NCBI GenBank assembly: GCA_964370445.1
Contig: CAYJJK010000010.1
Location: forward strand, 1 to 40,344
Reading direction: 5' to 3'
From: JAAYCI01 sp964370445
Lineage (GTDB): Bacteria; Bacillota; Clostridia; Oscillospirales; Ruminococcaceae
Length of the DNA: 40,344 nt
Every line of letters starts with the position of its first letter. The stretch's first letter is position 1. The position numbers and the translations under genes are program-made. Below the pieces are notes generated by a model. The model was not told the DNA's origin, made no database searches, and saw only the letters and a program-made list of their open reading frames with translations. This document shows positions 33,682 to 40,344 of this stretch, piece by piece.

Positions 33682-35844
33682 ATGAACATCAAACACAATG
33701 CACTTCATACTTTCAGTCGTGAAATTATTAAAATTTTCAATGATTCGCCTAACTTGGGAATTATCAATTATACCAAACACTCAGATGATGGTGTTTGTGA
33801 CATAATTGGGGTAGATTTTTATATACAGGAATTTCCTCAATATCCTGTAATCATGATAAATAAAATCGAAAAAATCACAATTACAATCAAAGAAGATGAA
33901 ATTCCTACCGTGTCGTGTCGAGATGATTTTCCAGCTGTACCACACTTGAATATCTATGAGGATGGTTCTAGAACTTTATGCTTATATGATACAAATTATC
34001 GAAACATTAGGCACCAATTCAATGCCTCGGAATTTGTATCAAGAATATCATGGTGGTTTTCAAAGACTACCCGTGGAAAGTTACACCACCCCAACCAAAC
34101 ACTTGAACCATTTTTTCCACATGTGTTGGATTGTATTATTTTCTTACCGAACAACAGATCAAGTGGATTTAAGAAGATGATAGAAATCCAAACTCCGTAC
34201 AATATTTTGTTGAAAGAGGTACTTTACAGCCATAGCGAGGGGAAATTCTTTACTGAAATACTATTGGAAATGCAGGAAGATGTGTGCAAAAACATTATCA
34301 ACAAACTTCCTACAACTTTAGGTGAGCTAGAAGATGCATTTGGAACTAACTTGGAGCAGAGTCTACTTCACACAATAGGTGAACTCTGGAACGTAAAACA
34401 AAAGCCTGAATATAAGCATTTTTTCGACCAACAACTGACGAAGCTAAAAAATTGTGAAGTTATAATTACTCTCAAATTACTGCAATGCCGAGAAAGAGAA
34501 ACAGCTCCGGAAACTGCAACTTTAAAGGTTTTTAAATTAGATGTGACCTTAGGAGGCCTTTTTAGTATTTTTGATATAAAAGATAAAAAAAATATTGATA
34601 ATTACCGATCTATACAGCTTTTTGCATTCGATGTACAGCTTTCCCTGAATCGTCATTTGGCAACATTATTTAATGGAACGAGCACTATCTGGAGTAATGA
34701 TTTATTCTTGCAAATTGGTGCCGGTGCTTTGGGCTCACAATTAGCTGAGCAGTGTGCTCGAAGTGGGTTTGGAAAGTGGATTTACGTCGACTTCGACATC
34801 CTGTTCCCACATAATTTAGCACGTCACTGCTTAGATAGTAGATATATTGGAAAAAATAAAGCAGAGGGATTAACCGACTATTTTCATACAATTTTCTATG
34901 GTGATAAAGAAGATGATTATCAATTTATTCACGGGGATATTTTGGATAACGATTTCACACAGAGAATAGTTGAGGTTGCTGAAAAAGTAAAGTTAATTGT
35001 AGATTGTACAGCATCAGTTTCCTCAGCTCGACACTTATGTCATTCTCTTGCAAAAGAAACTCGTTGTGTTAGTTTTTTCATGAATCCAGCCGGAACTTCA
35101 CTGATTATGTTACTCGAAAGTGAAAACAGGGATATTTCACTGGATGTTTTAGAGATGCAATATTATAAGAGCCTTTACAAACATTCGAAACTTGAGACAC
35201 ATTTAGAACAAAAAGAAATGCGACCATACTCCTCTGATTGTCGTTCAGTAAGCAACATTTTATCACAAGACAATATTGCGATTTTCTCAGGCATTTGTAG
35301 TAATGCCTTAAAAAAAATGGCAAATAAGAGTGAAAGCTGTATCCGACTTTGGACCATGAATGAACTTTCCCTAGACTTTTTCGAAAAGGATGGCGAAGAA
35401 TTTCTCGACTATTCATTGCCTGGAAATAGGTGGAAAATCTTGATTTCAAAATCACTTCGAGATTGTCTCTTTTTTTCTAGAGCAAAAAAATTACCTTTAG
35501 AAACTGGTGGGGTTCTAATCGGCAACTTTGACTTTTACGAGAAAATATGCTATATTGTTGATTTTCTTCCTTCACCTTCAGATAGCAAAGAATATCCAAA
35601 TGCTTTTGTTCGCGGGCGAAATGACTTAGGGAAAGAAATAGAGAGGGTGGAAACAATCACTGCTTATAACCTAACCTATATAGGTGAATGGCACACACAC
35701 ACCACTAACGATACTAATAAAAGTGAAGATGATTGCAAACTGTTACATTCAATTTCAACTTTCACATCAGCAATGTGTAGACCCGGATGTATGATAATTG
35801 TAGGAGAAACACAGCTCTCGGTGTATTTAGAAGACCAAGTCTAA
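33682..35844 (+). CDS. E2-E1-JAB fusion: ubiquitin-like conjugation enzyme
   Basis: 720 residues carrying three ubiquitin-pathway modules. Residues about 1-160 look like an E2/UBC fold, with VPHLNIYEDGSRTLCLYD placing a candidate catalytic cysteine at 100. Residues about 330-590 are an E1/ThiF adenylation domain: LQIGAGALGSQLAEQ (ATP loop near 343), VDFDILFPHNLARH, VDCTASVSSARH, and SSDCRSVSN with a candidate catalytic cysteine at 520. Residues about 600-720 are a JAB/JAMM isopeptidase: ETGGVLIG (Glu607), then EWHTHT and SEDD, giving H671, H673, S681 and D684. All zinc ligands are intact. One chain could therefore activate, transfer and remove a modifier. Cap2/Cap3 of type II CBASS and Bil E1/E2/JAB proteins are related, but usually on separate chains. 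It is the last gene of the operon. Confidence 0.88.
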   Translation: MNIKHNALHTFSREIIKIFNDSPNLGIINYTKHSDDGVCDIIGVDFYIQEFPQYPVIMINKIEKITITIKEDEIPTVSCRDDFPAVPHLNIYEDGSRTLCLYDTNYRNIRHQFNASEFVSRISWWFSKTTRGKLHHPNQTLEPFFPHVLDCIIFLPNNRSSGFKKMIEIQTPYNILLKEVLYSHSEGKFFTEILLEMQEDVCKNIINKLPTTLGELEDAFGTNLEQSLLHTIGELWNVKQKPEYKHFFDQQLTKLKNCEVIITLKLLQCRERETAPETATLKVFKLDVTLGGLFSIFDIKDKKNIDNYRSIQLFAFDVQLSLNRHLATLFNGTSTIWSNDLFLQIGAGALGSQLAEQCARSGFGKWIYVDFDILFPHNLARHCLDSRYIGKNKAEGLTDYFHTIFYGDKEDDYQFIHGDILDNDFTQRIVEVAEKVKLIVDCTASVSSARHLCHSLAKETRCVSFFMNPAGTSLIMLLESENRDISLDVLEMQYYKSLYKHSKLETHLEQKEMRPYSSDCRSVSNILSQDNIAIFSGICSNALKKMANKSESCIRLWTMNELSLDFFEKDGEEFLDYSLPGNRWKILISKSLRDCLFFSRAKKLPLETGGVLIGNFDFYEKICYIVDFLPSPSDSKEYPNAFVRGRNDLGKEIERVETITAYNLTYIGEWHTHTTNDTNKSEDDCKLLHSISTFTSAMCRPGCMIIVGETQLSVYLEDQV

Positions 35845-35878
35845 TAACAGATGTAAGGCTTTCTTATTAAATGTGAAG

Positions 35879-35915
35879 GTTCAAATCCCCTACAAAAACT
35901 CAGCGGCAGCTATTC
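35879..35915 (+). repeat. 37-bp imperfect direct repeat, right copy (candidate att site)
   Basis: Partner of 31396-31432, located 35 bases after the end of the E2-E1-JAB gene and in the same orientation. It is the right bracket of the cassette. Confidence 0.45.
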
Positions 35916-35945
35916 TGTCACACAAACACATATTAGTGTGACAGA
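35914..35945. other. 10-bp inverted repeat after the cassette
   Basis: TCTGTCACAC (35914-35923) and GTGTGACAGA (35936-35945) are perfect complements with a 12-base loop, overlapping the right direct repeat. It may be a recombinase or regulator binding site, or the first stem of a tandem terminator. Confidence 0.45.
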
Positions 35946-35986
35946 AAAGCTGTCATCGGGAAAATTTCTCGATAGACGGCTTTTTT
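35943..35986 (+). terminator. Terminator of the E2-E1-JAB operon
   Basis: AAAAGCTGTCATCG (35945-35958) pairs with CGATAGACGGCTTTT, with one bulge and one G-T pair, and is followed by TTTTTT. It ends the cassette transcript. The rest of the gap to 36125 holds only the next gene's binding site. Confidence 0.65.
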
Positions 35987-36125
35987 GTTGCCTATTTTTG
36001 GGCAAAAATGGCTGTATTTTATATGACAGATTTTGAGCTGTCAGTAAGCGTAAAATAGAAACGAACCTACACGAGCAGGGAGAAAAGAACTAAAATAGTT
36101 GCAAAAGCAAAGGAGCCGAGCAACG

Positions 36126-36614
36126 ATGAGGTATCTATGTGAAACTTGTGGTGTGGAATTTATTCCAACGTGCCACAAGACACGGCAAAAATATTGTAGC
36201 AAAGAATGTCGGAATAAGAAAAACAACGCCAAGAGATACTATGGCGGTGAAGTAGAGGTCTGTTTAGAGTGCGGGGTCAAGCTGGAACAAAGCGGAGGGA
36301 AGGGGCGCTGGAAAAGGTACTGCAGTGAGAGTTGCAGAAAAATATACAACCGCAGGTGTCAGAAGGAGCGACGGGCGAATGCGAAAAAGCCTATTAGGAT
36401 GTGCCCAAATTGCGGAAAAGAATTTGAGCCGAATCAAAATGGAAATGTCCAACGTTTTTGTGGGGATAGTTGCCGCATAGAGTGGTGGCGAGAATATCAT
36501 AAAGTGAATCGAGAGGATGTGGAAAAGAATAAAATCTGCGTGGTTGTTTTCTTTGGCCACGTGGCAAAAAGAAGATGCATCCGACCGTGGCAAGAACCGC
36601 AACAGGCACGTTGA
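36126..36614 (+). CDS. Triple zinc-finger protein with a foreign C-terminal tail
   Basis: Three C2C2 repeats are visible: CETCGVEFIPTCH to YCSKECR, CLECGVKLEQSGG to YCSESCR, and CPNCGKEFEPNQN to FCGDSCR. Each pairs C-x2-C with C-x3-C, the layout of small DNA- or RNA-binding zinc proteins common in Firmicutes mobile elements. AAGGAG lies about ten bases before the ATG at 36126. After residue 135 the sequence changes to ICVVVFFGHVAKRR and then an arginine-rich tail. FFGH resembles the start of SLOG/YpsA-type proteins, which follow in another frame. The normal stop thus seems lost and the end of the protein is probably an accident of fusion. Confidence 0.6.
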   Translation: MRYLCETCGVEFIPTCHKTRQKYCSKECRNKKNNAKRYYGGEVEVCLECGVKLEQSGGKGRWKRYCSESCRKIYNRRCQKERRANAKKPIRMCPNCGKEFEPNQNGNVQRFCGDSCRIEWWREYHKVNREDVEKNKICVVVFFGHVAKRRCIRPWQEPQQAR

Positions 36615-37009
36615 TGAAAAATATAGGCTACACCACCTTCCTCTTCGGCGGTGCGATGGGCTTCGACCTTCTTGCCGCAGAAGCCGTGTTGTACCGTAAA
36701 AAACAAATTCTCTTCCCAAACCCGAAGCCGCTTGCCCTCATCGCCGTCCTCCCCTTTGAGGAACAAGCCAATCGCTATTCACAAGCCGACAAAAAACGCT
36801 ATTTCGATGAAATCTTACCACACTGCGATGAAGTCATCACCTTGAGCACCCACTATCACAAAGATTGCTTCAAAAATCGAAACCGCTACCTCGTGGAGCA
36901 TTCGTCCAAAGTCATCGCCTATTACGATGGGACGTTTCGCACCGGCACCGCCCAAACCGTTCGCATGGCCCAGCGTCTGCACTTACCCATCATCAACCTA
37001 TACAAATGA
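36532..37009 (+). pseudogene. SLOG (YpsA/DUF1273-like) remnant
   Basis: From about 36613 the plus strand reads MKNIGYTTFLFGGAMGFDLL, then LPFEEQANRYSQADKKRYFD and ILPHCDEVITLSTHYHKDCF. This is the nucleotide-binding core and C-terminus of the SLOG family. The usual N-terminal strand (xxCFFGHR) seems to survive as VVVFFGHV in a different frame inside the zinc-finger gene, with some 20 codons missing between. An ATG at 36575 opens the frame but has no binding site. I read it as a frameshifted, internally deleted gene; a shortened product cannot be excluded. Confidence 0.55.
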
Positions 37010-37034
37010 GCGCCGACGATTTGTCGGCGCTCAT
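37007..37034. other. Perfect 12-bp hairpin over the SLOG stop codon
   Basis: ATGAGCGCCGAC (37007-37018) and GTCGGCGCTCAT (37023-37034) flank a GATT loop. The stem is GC-rich and includes the TGA stop of the SLOG frame. Only TTG follows, so it is not a classic terminator, but it would strongly affect downstream translation or transcription. Confidence 0.55.
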
Positions 37035-37055
37035 TTGCGTGAAAGGGACAATTCT

Positions 37056-37631
37056 ATGAAAAAAATCCGCGTCTTTGTCAACCGAAGTGAACACATCCCT
37101 GCCGCCGAAATTTTCTTGCCTGCCACCCATGAAGCCATCACCGATGCCTGCGAACAGGCAGGATATCAGCCCGACAATGTGCCGTTTCTCGGCTATCAAC
37201 TTGTGCCTGCCGGGTTAGAAACGTACCTTTCCGACCTTGAACGGCTTCGAGAGCTGGAACAGTCTGGCAATACGGAACTGCATATCATCAATAAGCAAAT
37301 TGTGGAGCTCACAGAACAGAGCCATGCGCTCACGGGTCTCATGTCCAGTGGTATCTTGGATTCAGCCCTCTTCATCTCCCAAACCGATGAATTAAACCGC
37401 AAGGTTGCCAGTTTAAAACAGGCAAAATCTCGTATGCTTACGGGCAGCAAAAGTGATCGTCTCATTGAAAAAACAGAGGAGCTCATTGCAGCCTTGAAAA
37501 AAGGGTCCACACACCTCCTCACAATGGACGATACCATCTTTGAGGAAATCGTGGACAAAATCCTTGCCTCCGACACAGAAAGCCTCGACTTTGTACTCTC
37601 AAATGGTCTCATCTTAAACGAAAGGTTGTGA
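37056..37631 (+). pseudogene. Chimera: accessory-protein head fused to recombinase-1 tail
   Basis: The first 54 codons (MKKIRVFVNRSEHIPAAEIF, then LPATHEAITDACEQAGYQPD) resemble the start of antirestriction (ArdA-like) or similar accessory proteins of conjugative elements. From codon 55 (DNA 37215) the sequence is the last 137 codons of recombinase 1 (ETYLSDLERLREL onward), joined in frame. There is no catalytic, recombinase or zinc domain. GAAAGGGA precedes the ATG at 37056, so a 191-residue fusion could be made. It marks the exact left end of the second repeat copy. The identity of the head is a guess. Confidence 0.65.
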
Positions 37632-37635
37632 AAAA

Positions 37636-38445
37636 ATGGCACAAAACCGTTCTCTCCCCTACGGCTACAAAATAGAAAGTGGCAAAATTTTGGCAGAGCC
37701 AAACGAACAACGTATTGTCATAGAGATTTTCACACGATACGCCGAAGGGGAATCTTACAAAAGCATCGCAGTCATGCTCACAGAGCGTGATATCCGATAT
37801 ATGCCGTGCAAAGCAGGTTGGAACAAAAATATGGTAGCACGTATTTTGCAAAACAGCCACTACACAGAAGGCAGTAAATATCCACCGATTGTGGATTCAG
37901 CACTCTTCCAAAAAGCACAAGCCGCCATGAAGCCCTACACAAGAACCGTGTCGCCGCACATCAAGGCACTCAAACCCCTGCTGATATGCCATACTTGCGG
38001 GGCCGCCCTTGGGCGCAGGGTCAAGGCGAATGGCGGTGAACGGTGGTACTGCCCTACAGACACCGGGCACATCTCCCCGATGTTTAGCGATGAGCTTCTC
38101 GTCAAAGAGGTGCTGGAAATCATGAGGAATCCTGCCATCGTCACTTCGGAAGATGAACAGCACACCGTGCTCTTTGAACTGTCGGCCTTGCAAAATGAAG
38201 TGGACAGGCTATTTGCAGAACCCACGCCCAATGTAACGCTTATTCAAGAAAAACTCAAACGCTTGGCAGAACTTCGCTATGAAAAATGTAGGGATGCGGC
38301 CATTGCCCCGACTTCTGTTGCGAATGGGAGCCTTGAAGATTACGTGCCACTCCTCCGCAACATTTATGTCCATGTGAAAAGTGTAAAATCCATCTTATTG
38401 ACGAACAAAACCCTAATAGAGAAAGGAGTGCCTCAAAATGAGTAG
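37636..38445 (+). CDS. Recombinase 2, second copy
   Basis: 269 residues, identical in protein sequence to the copy at 27891 and apparently identical in DNA. It has the same catalytic-domain-less architecture (recombinase domain, zinc ribbon, helical tail). Identity over the whole gene, while flanking recombinase sequence has diverged, points to recent recombination between the copies. It overlaps the next gene by eight bases. Confidence 0.85.
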   Translation: MAQNRSLPYGYKIESGKILAEPNEQRIVIEIFTRYAEGESYKSIAVMLTERDIRYMPCKAGWNKNMVARILQNSHYTEGSKYPPIVDSALFQKAQAAMKPYTRTVSPHIKALKPLLICHTCGAALGRRVKANGGERWYCPTDTGHISPMFSDELLVKEVLEIMRNPAIVTSEDEQHTVLFELSALQNEVDRLFAEPTPNVTLIQEKLKRLAELRYEKCRDAAIAPTSVANGSLEDYVPLLRNIYVHVKSVKSILLTNKTLIEKGVPQNE

Positions 38446-40081
38446 ACCACAAAAAGAAGTCATTGTCATTCCGGCCACCATCGACACAAGGCTTGCCGGA
38501 AACAAGTCGAGACTTTTGCGCGTGGCATCGTACAGCAGGGTTTCGACAAATTTTGAAGAGCAACTGACAAGCTTCTATGCCCAAAAGCAATATTACACCG
38601 ACCTCATTCTCAAAACCCCCGGTTGGGAACTCGTGGGCACCTATGCCGATGAGGGCATCAGCGGTGTGTCTGCCGAAAAGCGCCCTGAATTCATGAAACT
38701 GATTCGCCATTGCAAAAACGGCAAGGTGGATATGATCATCACAAAATCGCTCAGCCGTTTCTCTCGAAACACACTGGACACCGTGAAATATGTGCGCAAA
38801 CTCAAAGACATGGGCATCGGCATCTACTTTGAAAAAGAGAACCTCAACACGCTCGAAGAGACAAGCGAATTCATCATGACCATCCTCGCCAGCCTCGCCC
38901 AAGAGGAAAGCAATTCGCTGAGTTTGAACGTGAAAATGGGCAAGCGCATGGCCATGCAAGAGGGCAAAGTGAGTTGGAATTTCAAAACGGCGTATGGCTT
39001 CCAAGAAGGTGAAGATGGGGATCCTATCCCCCATCCTGCGCAAGCAAAAATTGTGCGCCGCATCTTCCAAGAGTACCTTGCGGGGGAAAGCGAGCGCATC
39101 ATTGCCGAAAAACTCAATGCGGAGCACGTTCCCTGCCGCACCAAAGCCGGTGTGTGGCAGACGGGCACCATCAACCGAATTCTGCAAAACGAACGCTACT
39201 GTGGGGATGTTATCTTGCAGAAAACATATGTCGCCGACCCACTTTCCAAAAAAGTGAAAGTGAATAATGGCGAGCTGCCCAAAGTGCACATCAAGAACAA
39301 CCATGTGGCACTTGTCAGCCACGACACTTTCGACAGGGCCATGCGTGAGCGCACAAAACGCACAAGCAAGCGTAAACTCAGTGTGACCGAAGAAGTAAAG
39401 CAGGGCAAGTACAGCAGCCTGTACGCCCTTGGGGAAATCCTCATCTGTGGGCATTGCAAAACACCGTACAGCCGTAAAACATGGCGCAAACGAAACGGCA
39501 GTATGCAGTACGTCTGGCGCTGTAGCAAGCGCATGAAGCACGGCATAAAGTATTGCAACACCTCCGTCACCCTAGATGAAGAAAGCCTGCATGATGCCAT
39601 TATGGCCGCTATTCTCGCCACAGCCGATACCGGTGGTGCCCTTGTACCTACGATGGCACAGGAGCTTGAAAAAAGCATGGTGGAATTGGCTTGTGGTGGT
39701 GTGGATGCCGAAAAAATAAGCCGGCAGATTGCCGACTTAAAGGCTGAAGTGCTAGGGATAGTAGCCGAAAAAAATATGGATGCCGAAAAAGTGGCACGGC
39801 TACAGGCACTATCGGATGAAGCGAGCGAATTAAATCGACAGCTTGAAGAGCACAATACCAAGAATGACCGCGCAGTAATTTGTGAGGAAGTGGCGCAGAT
39901 TCGAGATAAGCTGAACGCCGGTACCTATGACTACAGCGCGTATGATGACAAGCTTGTGCGGCAACTCATTCACACAATTGAGGTGTTGGATGAAAACCGC
40001 ATCCTCATCCGGTTTAAGGATGGCGTGGAATATCGGCAGATGGTTGAGGCGAGGGTGAAGCCTGCGAAGAAGAGTGCGTAA
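38438..40081 (+). CDS. Large serine recombinase 3, second copy
   Basis: 547 residues with an intact catalytic domain (SYSRVSTNFEEQ, SRFSRNTLDT), recombinase domain and zinc ribbon. The first 140 or so residues match the other copy exactly. After 38838 the DNA differs at many positions, with amino-acid changes such as IPHPAQ for IAHPAQ, HVPCRT for HISCRT, and RNGSMQY for RDGSLQY. It appears functional, but the recombinase-1 partner of this copy is reduced to a tail, so this module may depend on the other copy. Confidence 0.9.
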   Translation: MSRPQKEVIVIPATIDTRLAGNKSRLLRVASYSRVSTNFEEQLTSFYAQKQYYTDLILKTPGWELVGTYADEGISGVSAEKRPEFMKLIRHCKNGKVDMIITKSLSRFSRNTLDTVKYVRKLKDMGIGIYFEKENLNTLEETSEFIMTILASLAQEESNSLSLNVKMGKRMAMQEGKVSWNFKTAYGFQEGEDGDPIPHPAQAKIVRRIFQEYLAGESERIIAEKLNAEHVPCRTKAGVWQTGTINRILQNERYCGDVILQKTYVADPLSKKVKVNNGELPKVHIKNNHVALVSHDTFDRAMRERTKRTSKRKLSVTEEVKQGKYSSLYALGEILICGHCKTPYSRKTWRKRNGSMQYVWRCSKRMKHGIKYCNTSVTLDEESLHDAIMAAILATADTGGALVPTMAQELEKSMVELACGGVDAEKISRQIADLKAEVLGIVAEKNMDAEKVARLQALSDEASELNRQLEEHNTKNDRAVICEEVAQIRDKLNAGTYDYSAYDDKLVRQLIHTIEVLDENRILIRFKDGVEYRQMVEARVKPAKKSA

Positions 40082-40102
40082 ATGCTTACAAAATAGCAAC
40101 GG

Positions 40103-40344
40103 TTAACAATTGTTGACTTCTTCTTCGGAGAGACCGGTAAATTTAATGATAGAGGGAATATCAAGTCCGCCTAACTTCATTGCTTTAGCAGTTTCCAGTT
40201 TGCCCTCATGTCGGCCCTCCTGTCGGCCTTTCTTTTCACCAATAGAGATACCTTTATTGATCCCTTTTTCCTCTGCGTAAGCCATCGAGCTGATATGGTC
40301 ACGCAGGGCTTTTTCTCGCATATCATATTCATATTGCAGTTTTT
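40103..40344 (-). CDS. Rpn-like nuclease, second copy (partial)
   Basis: C-terminal end of a second PD-(D/E)XK nuclease gene, cut by the window edge. It shares REKALRDHISSMAY and LGGLDIPSIIKFTGLSEEEV with the first copy. It has a longer charged repeat (GEKKGRQEGRHEGKLETAK), an insertion of eight residues. The catalytic domain lies beyond the window. Confidence 0.75.
   Translation of the reverse strand, partial: KLQYEYDMREKALRDHISSMAYAEEKGINKGISIGEKKGRQEGRHEGKLETAKAMKLGGLDIPSIIKFTGLSEEEVNNC

Larger units (their letters stand above)
37215..40344 (+). repeat. 3.1-kb direct repeat, right copy (runs to window end)
   Basis: Second copy of 27470-30574, in the same orientation and collinear. The copy continues to the last base of the window, so its right end is not seen. 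It lacks the N-terminal 60% or so of recombinase 1. Confidence 0.9.

Noticed and set aside
33682..35844. Possibility that this locus is a standard type II CBASS.
   Set aside because: No CD-NTase (GS-x-D-x-D nucleotidyltransferase) is present in the operon or beside it, and the E2, E1 and JAB are on one chain with a metallo-beta-lactamase partner.
38255..39541. 428-codon minus-strand open frame.
   Set aside because: It is the antisense of the two recombinase genes, with no start site; it mirrors their codon bias.

Overview
The window reads as a low-GC Firmicutes chromosome, most likely a clostridium. The reasons are strong AGGAGG-type ribosome binding sites, AT-rich spacers, triple serine-recombinase modules, a VirD4-type coupling protein and a threonine dehydrogenase/ketobutyrate ligase pair. 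I cannot place it to genus. No rRNA, tRNA, CRISPR array or complete transposase-type IS element was recognised.

Layout. (1) 1-2321: tail of an integrative conjugative element, with a zinc-ribbon protein cut by the window edge, a VirD4/TraG coupling ATPase and a small winged-helix protein. (2) 2575-13752: a defence island. It holds a SIR2-like protein on the minus strand and a type I restriction-modification operon (hsdM, hsdS, a small membrane-anchored protein, hsdR). The operon continues into an easily missed 51-codon ORF and a 558-residue coiled-coil protein. A 409-residue protein with a class III nucleotidyl-cyclase-like pattern follows. (3) 13809-23915: ordinary chromosome, starting with a broken YibE/F remnant that may mark the island edge. 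It has a tetR-symporter-EamA operon, an MFS-amidohydrolase-amidohydrolase operon behind a conspicuous double-palindrome operator, and tdh-kbl. (4) 24.3-40.3 kb: a mobile region built from serine-recombinase modules. It opens with a sigma-factor-like gene interrupted by an in-frame stop, a roughly 500-nt GC-richer leader with many helices (candidate structured RNA), two small ORFs and three recombinase genes. A PD-(D/E)XK (Rpn-type) nuclease gene follows, convergent with the third recombinase.

A 3.1-kb stretch of the recombinase module (27470-30574) is repeated directly at 37215-40344, with a third, older scrap at 31435-31668. Between the copies lies the most interesting cargo, an AT-rich three-gene operon (31905-35844). 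It encodes a multi-spanning membrane protein, a metallo-beta-lactamase-fold hydrolase and a single protein carrying E2-like, E1-like and JAB/JAMM isopeptidase domains. No ubiquitin-like protein and no cGAS/DncV-like nucleotidyltransferase is encoded beside it, so the conjugation substrate is unknown. A 37-bp imperfect direct repeat flanks this cassette. The second recombinase copy is preceded by truncated and fused accessory genes: a zinc-finger protein running into a SLOG remnant, and an accessory-protein head fused to a recombinase tail. This suggests repeated insertion and recombination at one spot.

All family assignments come from motifs read by eye; no database search was possible.
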